Positions 9,429 through 18,415 of a stretch of DNA of 64,000 nucleotides are shown here, in pieces. Both the position numbers and the translations under genes were made by a program. Origin of the DNA: Lolliginicoccus suaedae. GTDB taxonomy: Bacteria; Actinomycetota; Actinomycetes; Mycobacteriales; Mycobacteriaceae. Location of the stretch: contig NZ_VSSO01000001.1 in assembly GCF_008312885.1 (NCBI RefSeq), positions 868,001 to 932,000 on the forward strand, written 5' to 3'. A model generated the notes under the pieces. That model was given only the letters and a program-made list of their open reading frames with translations, was not told where the DNA came from and did not search any database. The stretch's first letter is position 1; every line of letters begins with the position of its first letter.

Positions 9429-10157
9429 ATGGAGAGCAGTAGCGTGACCACGCCCCCGGGGAGCGACAGCACCCCGGGCGATGCTGCTGCCCCGCCAGCC
9501 CGCATCCCCAGGGTGCGCGCCGCGCTCGCCGCCGTCCTGCTGATCACCGCAGTGGCCGCCTACATGATCGCGCCCACGCCGTCCGTCGCCGAGATGCGCG
9601 AATGGGCCGACGACCTCGGCCCCTGGTTCCTCGCGCTGTTCGCTGTCGTGAACCTCGTCGCGATCCTGTTCCCCATCCCCCGCACCATCTTCACCGTCAC
9701 CGGCGGCGTGCTGTTCGGCGTGGTGAACGGCATCGTGCTGTCGATCGCGGTCGGCACGATCGCTGCGGTCATCTCACTGCTCGCCGTGCGCTCCATCGCC
9801 CGCGACTACATCCAGCAACGCATCTCGCTGCGCGAGTTCCACGAGGTCAACGAGCGCCTCGCCCGCCGCGGCTGGCTCGCCGTGGCATCGCTGCGCCTGA
9901 TCGCTCCGCTGCCGTTCTCCGTCGTCAACTACGCGTGCGGCCTCTCCTCGATCCGGATGACCCCGTTCGCCCTCGCCACGATCATCGGCATGGTCCCGGG
10001 CACCACCGGAGTCATCCTCCTCGCAGACGCGATGACCGGATCCACCAACCCCATCCTGCTGCTTGTCTCGCTCTGCCTCATCGGCCTCGGGGTCCTCGGC
10101 CTGCTCATCGACGCGCGCACGGCCCCGCCGCTGCCCGAGGCGGCCGCGGCTTCCTGA
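9429..10157 (+). CDS. TVP38/TMEM64 (DedA-like, VTT domain) membrane protein
   Basis: This is a polytopic inner-membrane protein of the VTT/SNARE-associated family, implicated in general in lipid or metabolite flipping; the substrate here is unknown. The 242-residue product has about six hydrophobic segments and the family core: a Pro-Arg-rich turn (FPIPRTIFTVTGGVLFG, about 76-92) and the second re-entrant motif (RLIAPLPFSVVNYACGL, about 155-171). An AAGG at 9416-9419 nine bases before ATG 9429 supports this start; the TTG at 9420 and GTG at 9444 are alternatives. It is divergent from mutA. Mycobacteria carry a homologue at the same place. Confidence 0.85.
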   Translation: MESSSVTTPPGSDSTPGDAAAPPARIPRVRAALAAVLLITAVAAYMIAPTPSVAEMREWADDLGPWFLALFAVVNLVAILFPIPRTIFTVTGGVLFGVVNGIVLSIAVGTIAAVISLLAVRSIARDYIQQRISLREFHEVNERLARRGWLAVASLRLIAPLPFSVVNYACGLSSIRMTPFALATIIGMVPGTTGVILLADAMTGSTNPILLLVSLCLIGLGVLGLLIDARTAPPLPEAAAAS

Positions 10158-10315
10158 GATCGATCCCTTCCGAGGCCATCGGCAGCTGATCGGTTGCCCA
10201 ACGACCCCGGGCGCAAGCATTCCTCCGGGCACTTCGCTCGCCAATCCATGCACGTGCCACCGCCTTATCACCGACACTGGAACGAGGCACCCACGCGCAG
10301 GGAAAGGCACACATC

Positions 10316-11809
10316 GTGAGCACAACCAGCCCCGGCGGCGCACCGCTGCCACCGCACGCGACCGTCCTCATCGCCGGAGGCGGCTTCTCCGGGCTCGGCG
10401 CCGCCATCAAGCTGATGCAGGAAGGCATTACCGACATCATCGTGCTCGAGAAGGCCAGCGACGTCGGCGGCACCTGGCAGGCCAACTCCTACCCCGGCTG
10501 CGCGTGCGACGTCCCCTCGGTGCTGTACTCCTACTCGTTCGCGCAGAACCCCGATTGGAGCAGCAGCTTCTCGCCCCAGCCGGAGATCTACGCCTACCTC
10601 CAGCGCGTCGCCCGGCAGTTCGGCGTCATGGACAAGGTCCGGCTCGGCACGGCACTCGAGGACGCAGCCTGGGATGACACGACGAAGCGCTGGCGATTCA
10701 GCACCAGCGCGGGCGCGATGACCGCCGATGTGTTCATCAATGCCACCGGCCCCCTCTCCGAGGTCGCCATCCCCGAGATACCCGGCACCGACGACTTCGC
10801 CGGGGAGATGTTCCACTCCGCGCAGTGGAACCACGACTACGACCTGCGCGGCAAGCGCGTCGCCGTCATCGGCACCGGCGCCTCCGCCATCCAGTTCGTG
10901 CCCGAGATCCAGCCCGACGTCGAGAGCATGGTGCTTTTCCAGCGCACCGCGCCGTGGATCCTCCCCCGCCGCGACCGCACCTTCTCCTCCCTCGAGAAGT
11001 CCCTGTTCAAGCGCGTGCCAGCGTTCCAGCGGCTCGCCCGCTACACCACCTACTGGTACCGCGAGAGCTACGTCATCGGCTTCACCCAGATCCGGCCCGC
11101 GCTGCGCATCGCCGAAGCGCTCGGCCGGTGGAACATCCGCCGCCAGGTCCGCGACAAGCAGCTCCGCGAGAAGCTCACCCCGGACTTCCAGCTCGGCTGC
11201 AAGCGCGTCCTGATGTCCAACACCTACTACAAGGCCATCGACGCTGATAACAGCGACGTCAACACCAGCGGCATCATGCGCATCACCGAGGACTCCGTCA
11301 TCGCCGGCGACGGCACCGAGCATCCCGTGGACTGCATCATCTGGGGCACCGGGTTCCACGTCTCCGACACCGCCATCGCCCAGCACGTCCGCGGCCGCGA
11401 CGGGCAGACCCTCGAGGACGCCTGGCACGGCAGCCCCGAGGCCTACCTCGGTATCACCGTCAACGGGTTCCCCAACTACTTCCACATGGTCGGCCCCAAC
11501 ACCGGGCTCGGCCACAGCTCCATCGTGTTCATCATCGAGGCACAGCTGCGCTACATCCTCGACGCCATCAAGCAGCTCCGGGAGAAGAACCTCGCCACGC
11601 TCGAGCCACTGCCCGAGGCGCAGGACGAATGGATCGACCTCGTGCAGAAGAAGTCGCAGGGCACCGTGTGGCTCGAGGGCGGCTGCAACAGCTGGTACAT
11701 CGATGCCAAGGGCCGCAACTCCACCCTCTGGCCCGGGTACACCTTCACCTACCGCAAGCTCACCGCCAAGGCCGATCCGGAGAAGCACCTCGCCGAGGCA
11801 CGGGTGTAG
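10316..11809 (+). CDS. Baeyer-Villiger-type flavin monooxygenase
   Basis: This is a predicted NADPH- and FAD-dependent class B monooxygenase inserting oxygen into a ketone or other carbonyl, or hydroxylating a hydrophobic substrate. The 497-residue protein has an N-terminal FAD Rossmann motif GGGFSGLGAA (about 18-27), the GGTWQANSYPGCACDVPS segment, the class fingerprint FxGxxxHxxxW (FAGEMFHSAQWN, about 161-172; Asn follows where Pro/Asp is usual) and a second Rossmann motif GTGASAIQF. GTG 10316 has a GGAAAGG about ten bases upstream. It is a single-gene unit not present at this place in M. tuberculosis, so it looks like accessory catabolism. The substrate is unknown. Confidence 0.88.
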   Translation: MSTTSPGGAPLPPHATVLIAGGGFSGLGAAIKLMQEGITDIIVLEKASDVGGTWQANSYPGCACDVPSVLYSYSFAQNPDWSSSFSPQPEIYAYLQRVARQFGVMDKVRLGTALEDAAWDDTTKRWRFSTSAGAMTADVFINATGPLSEVAIPEIPGTDDFAGEMFHSAQWNHDYDLRGKRVAVIGTGASAIQFVPEIQPDVESMVLFQRTAPWILPRRDRTFSSLEKSLFKRVPAFQRLARYTTYWYRESYVIGFTQIRPALRIAEALGRWNIRRQVRDKQLREKLTPDFQLGCKRVLMSNTYYKAIDADNSDVNTSGIMRITEDSVIAGDGTEHPVDCIIWGTGFHVSDTAIAQHVRGRDGQTLEDAWHGSPEAYLGITVNGFPNYFHMVGPNTGLGHSSIVFIIEAQLRYILDAIKQLREKNLATLEPLPEAQDEWIDLVQKKSQGTVWLEGGCNSWYIDAKGRNSTLWPGYTFTYRKLTAKADPEKHLAEARV

Positions 11810-11821
11810 GGCTCCGGCTGG

Positions 11822-11849
11822 GCGTGGCGGCTGGAGCGTGGCGGCTGGG
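11822..11849 (+). repeat. Two-copy 14-bp GC-rich tandem repeat
   Basis: GCGTGGCGGCTGGA (11822-11835) is followed directly by GCGTGGCGGCTGGG (11836-11849), just after the monooxygenase stop and before a long inverted repeat. The same layout recurs at 33.2, 43.66 and 46.07 kb. Confidence 0.85.
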
Positions 11850-11858
11850 CTCGATTCA

Positions 11859-11929
11859 AAATCTGCTAGCTAATGTCACGCTGGGGCGATCGTGTCTCGG
11901 CGTGTCGAGTGACATTGGCTAGCAGATTT
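11859..11929. terminator. Long inverted repeat between convergent genes
   Basis: Two 21-base arms (11859-11879 and 11909-11929) pair with a single mismatch around a 29-base loop; the arms begin AAATCTGCTAGC and end GCTAGCAGATTT. It lies between the monooxygenase gene (+) and the SPFH gene (-), so it could act as a bidirectional terminator. There is no clear T-run, and a role as a repeat element or protein site is possible. Confidence 0.6.
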
Positions 11930-11945
11930 GCGGACGCATCACGCG

Positions 11946-11990
11946 CAGAGCCAGCTGGGCATCCTGATTCGATGCGACCAGCTGGCTCTG
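11946..11990. terminator. Second inverted repeat, likely terminator of the SPFH operon
   Basis: Perfect 13-base arms CAGAGCCAGCTGG (11946-11958) and CCAGCTGGCTCTG (11978-11990) enclose an inner GCATC/GATGC pair. It lies 22 bases beyond the stop of the SPFH gene, which reads leftwards, in the usual position of a terminator hairpin. Confidence 0.6.
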
Positions 11991-12012
11991 CCTACTAGCA
12001 GTCGTGCCCGGG

Positions 12013-13170
12013 CTACTCCTTCGGGGGCACCGAGAGCCCGGGGATCCCGCCGCTGAGCTCGGTCAGGCTCCCGGCAACGGACTTCTGTGCCTCCGCCTCC
12101 GCGGCCCGCACCGCAGCGGTGATCTCCGGATCGGTCGTGGTGTCGAACCAGTCCTCGATGCCCTCGGCGTCGTCCTCGGGGTTCGGCAGGTTGTCCTCCA
12201 CGGGGCTCGGCTCGAAGCGGAACACCCCATCCTTGCCGGGCGCCCCGAGCTGCTTCGCGAACGCCTGCAGGGTGGCGTTGTAGTCGCTCGGCACTACCCA
12301 CACCTTGTTGGCATCGCCCTTGGCCATCTCCGGCAGCGTCTGCAGGTAGCGGAACGCGAGCAGCTCCGGGGTGGGGCGGGCCTTCTTGATCGCCGCGAAG
12401 GTCTTCTCGATCGCCTTCGCCTCGCCCTGTGCCCGCAAGTACGCGGCAGCACGATCACCCTGGGCGCGCAGGATCATCGACTGGCGCTCGCCCTCGGCAT
12501 CGAGGATCGAGGCCTGCTTCTGGCCCTCCGCCTGGAGGATCCGTGCCTGCTTGTCGCCCTCGGCGGTGCGGATCGCTGATTCGCGATGCCCCTCGGCAGT
12601 GAGGATGGTCGCGCGCTTCTCGCGATCGGCCTTCATCTGCTTCTCCATCGACTCCTGCACCGACGGCGGCGGATCGATCGATCGCAGCTCCACGCCGCCG
12701 ACCTTCAGGCCCCAGCCGGAGGTCTTCTCGTCGAGAGCGCCACTGAGCTGCTGGTTGATCACATCACGCGAGGTGAGCGTCTCCTCCAGGGTCATCCCGC
12801 CGACCACATTGCGCAGCGTGGTGGTGGTGAGCTGCTCGACACCACCGATGTAGTTGTTGATGCCATACACCGCCGCCGAGGGATCAGTGACCCGGAAGTA
12901 CACGACCGTATCGATCATCAACCGCAAGTTGTCCTTGGTGATGGCGGACTGCGGCGGGAACGACACCACCTGCTCGCGCGTGTCCACCCGCGCCCGGATC
13001 CTGTCGGCGAACGGAATGAGGAAGGTCAGCCCGGAGATGGTGCGGGTGTACTTGCCGAACCGCTCGACGACGGCGGCCTCGGCCTGCGGGATCAGCGCCA
13101 CCGACTTCGCGAGCAGCACCACCGCCAGCAGGACGAGGACAAGAACGACAGCAAGAAGAGTGGCTTCCAT
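12013..13170 (-). CDS. SPFH/band-7 (stomatin/prohibitin, QmcA-like) membrane protein
   Basis: This is a membrane-anchored scaffold of flotillin-like microdomains. The 385-residue protein has one N-terminal hydrophobic segment (about 4-26), a band-7 domain starting QAEAAVVERFGKYTR, a GVELRSIDPPPSVQESMEKQ stretch and then a long charged Ala/Glu-rich coiled-coil region with repeated AEG(D/E/Q)(K/R)Q units (about 185-245). A GGAGG eight bases before ATG 13170 sets the start; the TTG 15 bases upstream would include the Shine-Dalgarno in the protein. The ATG overlaps the NfeD stop by one base, and SPFH and NfeD proteins are known partners. The same pair lies here in mycobacteria (Rv1488/Rv1487). 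Confidence 0.92.
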   Translation of the reverse strand: MEATLLAVVLVLVLLAVVLLAKSVALIPQAEAAVVERFGKYTRTISGLTFLIPFADRIRARVDTREQVVSFPPQSAITKDNLRLMIDTVVYFRVTDPSAAVYGINNYIGGVEQLTTTTLRNVVGGMTLEETLTSRDVINQQLSGALDEKTSGWGLKVGGVELRSIDPPPSVQESMEKQMKADREKRATILTAEGHRESAIRTAEGDKQARILQAEGQKQASILDAEGERQSMILRAQGDRAAAYLRAQGEAKAIEKTFAAIKKARPTPELLAFRYLQTLPEMAKGDANKVWVVPSDYNATLQAFAKQLGAPGKDGVFRFEPSPVEDNLPNPEDDAEGIEDWFDTTTDPEITAAVRAAEAEAQKSVAGSLTELSGGIPGLSVPPKE

Positions 13171-13610
13171 CAGAGTTGCCTCCAAACGATGGCGGTGGAG
13201 CCCGTGATCTGGGCGACGTGCACTTGCGTGCCGGGCGGATAGGACTCCGTCGGGTCGAGCGGGCGCGCGGTCCAGAGGTCACCGGACAACCGGACCTGCC
13301 CGCTCGTTGCAGTGATCTCCTGCGTGACGGTCGCCGAGCGGCCCTCGAGCTCGGCCGCTGTGCCCTCGACCGACGGCTCCGAATGCAGCTTGCGCACCAG
13401 GAGGGGGCGGACGATGCCGAGCAAGGCCAGCGAGCTGCCCAGGAACACCGCCGCATCGACCCACAGCGGGAAGTCCGTCACAGCGCTGAAGCCAGCAGTA
13501 GCGAGAGCACCGCCCGCGAGCATCAGCAGGAAGAACTCACCAACGACAAGCTCGGCGAGCGCGAGGAGCGCAGCACCGATGAACCAGAGAAGTGCGGTCA
13601 CACTCTCCAT
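13170..13610 (-). CDS. NfeD-like membrane protein
   Basis: This is the short NfeD-type partner of the neighbouring SPFH protein, thought to help organise or proteolytically control flotillin-type complexes. The 146-residue product has N-terminal membrane helices (about 5-30 and 35-70) and a C-terminal OB-fold domain (about 85-146, VTQEITATSGQVRLSGDLWTA). It lacks the ClpP-like serine-protease domain of long NfeD proteins. It is the first gene of the two-gene unit and its TGA overlaps the next ATG. Confidence 0.88.
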   Translation of the reverse strand: MESVTALLWFIGAALLALAELVVGEFFLLMLAGGALATAGFSAVTDFPLWVDAAVFLGSSLALLGIVRPLLVRKLHSEPSVEGTAAELEGRSATVTQEITATSGQVRLSGDLWTARPLDPTESYPPGTQVHVAQITGSTAIVWRQL

Positions 13611-13758
13611 CTAAGTGGTGGTCGACCGATCCAGCAACCGCTGGAGCCGTGCGGGTTGGCGGGGAATGCGCGAATGTGCGAAGAACGATCGACCGTGGCG
13701 AAAATCCTGTCGTATATTGCACACTCGCCGACAACGACACGCCAGCGGCAGGCCGGGC

Positions 13759-14655
13759 CTACTCCCCGGTGTCGGTGACGAAGTCCACGAGCCGCTCAAC
13801 AGCTCCGATCAGGTCGGACTCGAGATCGCGGAACGAGCTGACCGAGGATCGCACGTGGATCCAGCCGTCCTGCGGCGTGCCCCAGCCAAGCGTGTCGCAG
13901 ATGCCGGTCTTCCAGTCCTGCCCCATGGGAATCACCGGCCACTCCTTGATACCCACAGCCCGCGGACGCACCGCCTGCCAGATATCGACGAAAGGGTGCC
14001 CAGTGACCATCACGTGTGGCCCAAGGTTCTGGGTGAGCCGCGCTTCCTTCGATCCCGACACCAAGTGATCGACGAGCACGCCGACCTTTCGACCCGGCCC
14101 GGGACCGAACTCCGCGAGCCGCTCACCAAGATTGTCCAGCCCGCTCAGTGGCTCCACGACAACACCCTCGATGCGCAGGTCATGGCCCCACACCTTCTGG
14201 ACGAGCTCCGCGTCGTGCACGCCCTCCACCCAGATGCGGCTCGCGCGCGCCGTCCGGGCCCGCACGTTCTCCACCCGCACCGAGCCCGAAGCCGTGCGCC
14301 GGGGCCCCGCCGGGGTAGTCGCCACAGGACGGGTGAGGGTGACGCGGCGCCCCTCGAACAAGAACCCGCCCTCGCGCAACCGGAACAGCCGCGTGCAGCG
14401 TGCCGCGTCCTCGAGGCGAACGAAATCGCCATCGTAGGTGCGCTCGAACCCGACGATCGCGCCACAGTATCCCGTCACTGGATCCTCGACGACCAAGCCC
14501 TTCTCGGCAGGCATCGTGGGGTGCTCCGGCTTCCTCCGGCGCGCGTGGCCGGCCAGGATGTCTCCCGCGTATCTGTTGTCCACCACGACGCCACACGCTA
14601 GCGGCAGAGCGGGAAATGGTGGAGGCTGCCACGCCGATCTATGCTGGTTTGTCAT
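13759..14655 (-). CDS. DUF3097 family protein
   Basis: This 298-residue cytoplasmic protein belongs to the actinobacterial DUF3097 family, of unknown function. Recognisable segments are the N-terminal CGVVVDNRYAGDILAG, a mid-region VRVENVRARTARASRIWVEG, the HDAELVQKVWGHDLR stretch resembling a Toprim-like core, and a conserved GHPFVDIWQAV-KEWPVIPMGQDWK C-terminal region. ATG 14655 is chosen because the family begins near here; the frame extends about 130 codons upstream on this strand across the opposite gene, but that extension looks like a shadow. Its start codon overlaps that of the divergent gene at 14654. Confidence 0.85.
   Translation of the reverse strand: MTNQHRSAWQPPPFPALPLACGVVVDNRYAGDILAGHARRRKPEHPTMPAEKGLVVEDPVTGYCGAIVGFERTYDGDFVRLEDAARCTRLFRLREGGFLFEGRRVTLTRPVATTPAGPRRTASGSVRVENVRARTARASRIWVEGVHDAELVQKVWGHDLRIEGVVVEPLSGLDNLGERLAEFGPGPGRKVGVLVDHLVSGSKEARLTQNLGPHVMVTGHPFVDIWQAVRPRAVGIKEWPVIPMGQDWKTGICDTLGWGTPQDGWIHVRSSVSSFRDLESDLIGAVERLVDFVTDTGE
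14640..14645 (+). promoter_or_regulatory. Candidate -10 for a leaderless transcript of the 14654 gene
   Basis: TATGCT ends eight bases before ATG 14654, and no Shine-Dalgarno sequence is visible, which suits a leaderless mRNA. It lies inside the first codons of the divergent DUF3097 gene. Confidence 0.45.
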
Positions 14656-15457
14656 GTCCTGCCCCAGCGCTTCCCTAGCCGTGTGGGCGTCGCACTGGCT
14701 TGCCGGTGGCGCCGCCCCCGATGACGTCGTGGATGCGCTGCACCTGTGGGCACCCCTGCATTTCGTCACCGCGGGCGAGCGGGTGGCCGGCGAGAGGCTC
14801 GCGGGACCCCCCGTGGCCGAGGAGTGGTTCGACGAGTCCGATGGCTCGGTTGTGCACCTGCTCCGCATGATGCGCACTGTCGGCGGCCGGTTCGCCGTGG
14901 CCCTGCCCGTGCCCGGCGACGTGCGGGGCATCCCAGCAGGCAGCGACCTCGCCACCGCCGCGCTCGATGCCGGCGAGGCAGTACTCATTGACGCGCCCGG
15001 TGGCACCTTCGGCCTTGTGCCCGCCGAAGCCGGGGACGAGGCACTCACATGGACGGTTTACCCGACCGCCCCAGGTATCCCTCACGCGGACGCCATGCCC
15101 CTCGGCGAGGCCGAGTACCTGCTGCGGCAAGCCACCCGCGAAGCGGCATCCGCGCTCGCCACGATGCAGTTCACCGATCTCGCCGGGCCGCGGGAGGTCC
15201 GCCCGCTCATTGTCGAGGCCCTCGCGGACCTGTCGATGCATCGCTTTCCCGACGCCATCCCGCCACGGGCGGCCCGCGTGCTCGACACTGCCAACGAAGT
15301 GGACGCCATCCTCCGTGTCGCCGGAGAGCACGGAGCGCTCGAGTCGCTGTCGGCCACCGGGATCGCGCATCGTGACGAAGTCCTGCGCCCTCTGCTCGAC
15401 ACCGTGCGCCAGGCCCGCATCGCGGCATTCACCGCGTGCGTCGCCCCGCCACGGTAG
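14654..15457 (+). CDS. Conserved mycobacterial protein of unknown function (Rv1486c position)
   Basis: This 267-residue soluble protein has no recognisable catalytic motif. It is Ala/Asp/Glu-rich, begins MSCPSASLAVWASHWLAGG, and has a central FVTAGERVAGERLAGPPVAEEWF stretch split by short loops; it ends in helices. It has the same position and orientation as M. tuberculosis Rv1486c, opposite to hemH and next to the SPFH/NfeD block, so I infer it is the orthologue; that protein has no known function. The start is ATG 14654, supported by a TATGCT -10 at leaderless distance. Convergent with hemH. Confidence 0.75.
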   Translation: MSCPSASLAVWASHWLAGGAAPDDVVDALHLWAPLHFVTAGERVAGERLAGPPVAEEWFDESDGSVVHLLRMMRTVGGRFAVALPVPGDVRGIPAGSDLATAALDAGEAVLIDAPGGTFGLVPAEAGDEALTWTVYPTAPGIPHADAMPLGEAEYLLRQATREAASALATMQFTDLAGPREVRPLIVEALADLSMHRFPDAIPPRAARVLDTANEVDAILRVAGEHGALESLSATGIAHRDEVLRPLLDTVRQARIAAFTACVAPPR

Positions 15458-15515
15458 GTTCCCTCGGCCTGGGTTCGGGTTGGCCCGGCGCTGCCCCGCC
15501 TCCGCCAGGCCGGAA

Positions 15516-15567
15516 GTGTGCAGTTCTGCACCCCGCTGGGCGCTTGGGAGGGTGCAAAAGCTCACAC
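15516..15567. terminator. Imperfect inverted repeat between convergent genes
   Basis: Arms 15516-15533 (GTGTGCAGTTCTGCACCC) and 15550-15567 (GGGTGCAAAAGCTCACAC) pair with an internal bulge. It lies between the 14654 gene and hemH stops, which suits a bidirectional terminator. Confidence 0.45.
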
Positions 15568-15604
15568 AACCGGCTGGGCCGGCAACCGGCAGTCCGACAC
15601 GCCC

Positions 15605-16699
15605 CTATGACGCGCGCCCGCTAGCAGCATCACCACCGCGCACAGGCCGCGCGGGCATCTCGCAGCAGCCCACCGCGCAGGGTGCACCGTTGCTGGTGGA
15701 GCCTCGCGAGGGGGCGCTGCCGCAGCGGATTGGCTCGCGACCGCCCAAGGCCTCGTCGATGAGGTCGGCGATCATGGTGGTGAATCGCTCGTCGGTGCCG
15801 GGGGTGGCGGCGCGGGCGAGGGCGATGCCGAGCTTGTCGGCGGTCTCGCGGGCCTCGGTGTCGAGGTCCCACACCACCTCGAGGTGGTCGGAGACGAATC
15901 CGACGGGGCAGATGATGATGGCGGTCTCGCCGCGCGCAGCGAGTGACTCGGTGTGGTCGCAGATGTCGGGCTCGAGCCAGGGGATGCGTGCGGGGCCGGA
16001 GCGCGACTGCCACACTACGTCGAACTCGTTGTAGCCGACTGCTTCGGCGCACAGCGCGGCGGCCTCGTGGACTTGCCGGCTGTAGAGATGGCCGCCTTCC
16101 TCGGGCAGCCCAGCGGCCGCGTCGGCGCTCTCGGGAACGGAGTGGGCGGTGAACACCAGGCGCGCTGCGTCCCTCACCCCCGCGGGAAGCTCGTCGCGGG
16201 CGGCGCGGATGGCGTCGGCGAATGCCTCGATGAGCAGCGGGTGGTCGTAGTAGTGCCGCAGCTTGACCAGCTCGATCCCGGGGCCAGCCGCAGCGAGGGC
16301 GCGGGCGATGTCCTCGTGGTATTGCCGGCAGCCGGAGTAGCCGCCCCATGCCGAGGTGGGGAACACCAGCGCCCGCTGCACGCCGTCCTCGGCCATGCGG
16401 GCGACGGCGTCCTCGGCGAGCGGGTGCCAATTGCGGTTGCCGAAGTACACCGGCAGGTCCTGCCCGCGCCGCGCGAGCTCGCGCTCCACCTGGGTGATGA
16501 TGTCGCGGTTGAGGGCGTTGATCGGTGAGACGCCGCCGAAGTGCAGGTAGTGCTGCTCCACCTCGTCGAGGCGCTCGGGGGGCACGTTGCGGCCGCGCGT
16601 CACGTTCTCGAGGAACGGGCGCACGTCCGCGGGCTGCTCGGGCCCGCCGAAGGAGAGGTAGAGCAAGGCATCGAAGTGCCCTGCGGAGGAATCTTCCAT
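15605..16699 (-). CDS. hemH: Ferrochelatase (coproporphyrin III type)
   Basis: The enzyme inserts Fe2+ into the porphyrin. In actinobacteria this is the coproporphyrin III ferrochelatase (CpfC) step followed by ChdC. The 364-residue protein carries the fold's [16 protein letters not shown] and [12 protein letters not shown] (catalytic His) segments and [18 protein letters not shown]. The C-terminus has Cys in CGSAPSRG and CAVGCCEMP, consistent with the [2Fe-2S] cluster of actinobacterial ferrochelatases. ATG 16699 follows directly after inhA (11-base gap); the frame extends further up into inhA but that part is not ferrochelatase. It is the last gene of fabG-inhA-hemH, the order seen in mycobacteria. 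Confidence 0.95.
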   Translation of the reverse strand: MEDSSAGHFDALLYLSFGGPEQPADVRPFLENVTRGRNVPPERLDEVEQHYLHFGGVSPINALNRDIITQVERELARRGQDLPVYFGNRNWHPLAEDAVARMAEDGVQRALVFPTSAWGGYSGCRQYHEDIARALAAAGPGIELVKLRHYYDHPLLIEAFADAIRAARDELPAGVRDAARLVFTAHSVPESADAAAGLPEEGGHLYSRQVHEAAALCAEAVGYNEFDVVWQSRSGPARIPWLEPDICDHTESLAARGETAIIICPVGFVSDHLEVVWDLDTEARETADKLGIALARAATPGTDERFTTMIADLIDEALGGREPIRCGSAPSRGSTSNGAPCAVGCCEMPARPVRGGDAASGRAS

Positions 16700-16710
16700 G
16701 CCCACCAGTA

Positions 16711-17502
16711 TCAGAATGCCTGGGTGCTCGCGCCACCATCGACGTAGATCACGGTGCCGGTGGTCTTGGGCAGCCAGTCCGACAGCACGGCGCACACGGT
16801 CTGCGCGACAGGGGTGGGGTCGTCGGCGTCCCAGCCGAGGGGGGCGCGCTCGTCCCACTTCTCGTTGATCTGCCGGATCTCCTCGCCCGCGCCGGTGGCG
16901 GTCCCAGCGATGGCCTTGGCCGCGAGGGTGCGGATGGGCCCGGCGGCGACGAGGTTGGAGCGGATGCCCAGGGGGCCGAGCTCGCGCGCGACGTAGCGGT
17001 TGATCGATTCGAGGGCGGCCTTGGCAACGCCCATCCAGTTGTAGAACGGCATCGCGTTGCGCGGGTCGAAGTCCATGCCAACGATGGAGCCGCCGGGCTG
17101 CATCAGCGGCTGCACGGCCTTGGCGAGCGAGGCGTAGGAGTAGGCGGATACCTCGGTGGCGACAGCGACGTCCTTCCATGGCGCGTCGAGGAAGGGGCTG
17201 CCCAGGCAGGATGGCGGCGCGAAGCCGATGGAGTGCACCACGCCGTCGAGGCCGTCGACATGCTCGCGCACGCGGTCGGCGAGGGTGGCGAGATGCTCGT
17301 CGTTCTGCACGTCGAGCTCGATGACCGGCGCGGGCTTGGGGAGGCGCTGCGCGATCCGCTCGATCAGCCGCATGCGTGCGAACCCGGTGAGGATCACCTC
17401 CGCGCCCTGCTCCTGCGCTGCCTTGGCGACGTGGAACGCGATCGACGAATCGGTGATCACTCCGGTGATCAGTAGGCGCTTGCCTGCGAGCAGACCGCTC
17501 AT
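16711..17502 (-). CDS. inhA: NADH-dependent enoyl-ACP reductase InhA
   Basis: InhA reduces trans-2-enoyl-ACP in the FAS-II cycle that elongates mycolic-acid precursors and is the isoniazid target. The 263-residue SDR-fold protein has the nucleotide-binding [20 protein letters not shown] split across residues 13-32, the HSIGFAPP segment containing the Ser equivalent to S94, and the active-site [20 protein letters not shown] with Tyr and Lys at the spacing seen in mycobacterial InhA (Y158/K165). A GGAGG five bases before ATG 17502 fixes the start. Its place after fabG and before hemH supports the assignment. Presence of FAS-II InhA points to a mycolate-making organism. Confidence 0.95.
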   Translation of the reverse strand: MSGLLAGKRLLITGVITDSSIAFHVAKAAQEQGAEVILTGFARMRLIERIAQRLPKPAPVIELDVQNDEHLATLADRVREHVDGLDGVVHSIGFAPPSCLGSPFLDAPWKDVAVATEVSAYSYASLAKAVQPLMQPGGSIVGMDFDPRNAMPFYNWMGVAKAALESINRYVARELGPLGIRSNLVAAGPIRTLAAKAIAGTATGAGEEIRQINEKWDERAPLGWDADDPTPVAQTVCAVLSDWLPKTTGTVIYVDGGASTQAF

Positions 17503-17569
17503 GTGTACCTCCAGGTAGGGAAAGATAATGGTTGCCGGGCCGAGGGGCCCGCGCGCTAGCCGGGCTGGC

Positions 17570-18364
<795 letters not shown>

Positions 18365-18415
18365 CTACCCCGGATTCTTGTCAGAGCCGAGGTCGACAAT
18401 GAGGTCATAGAGAGC

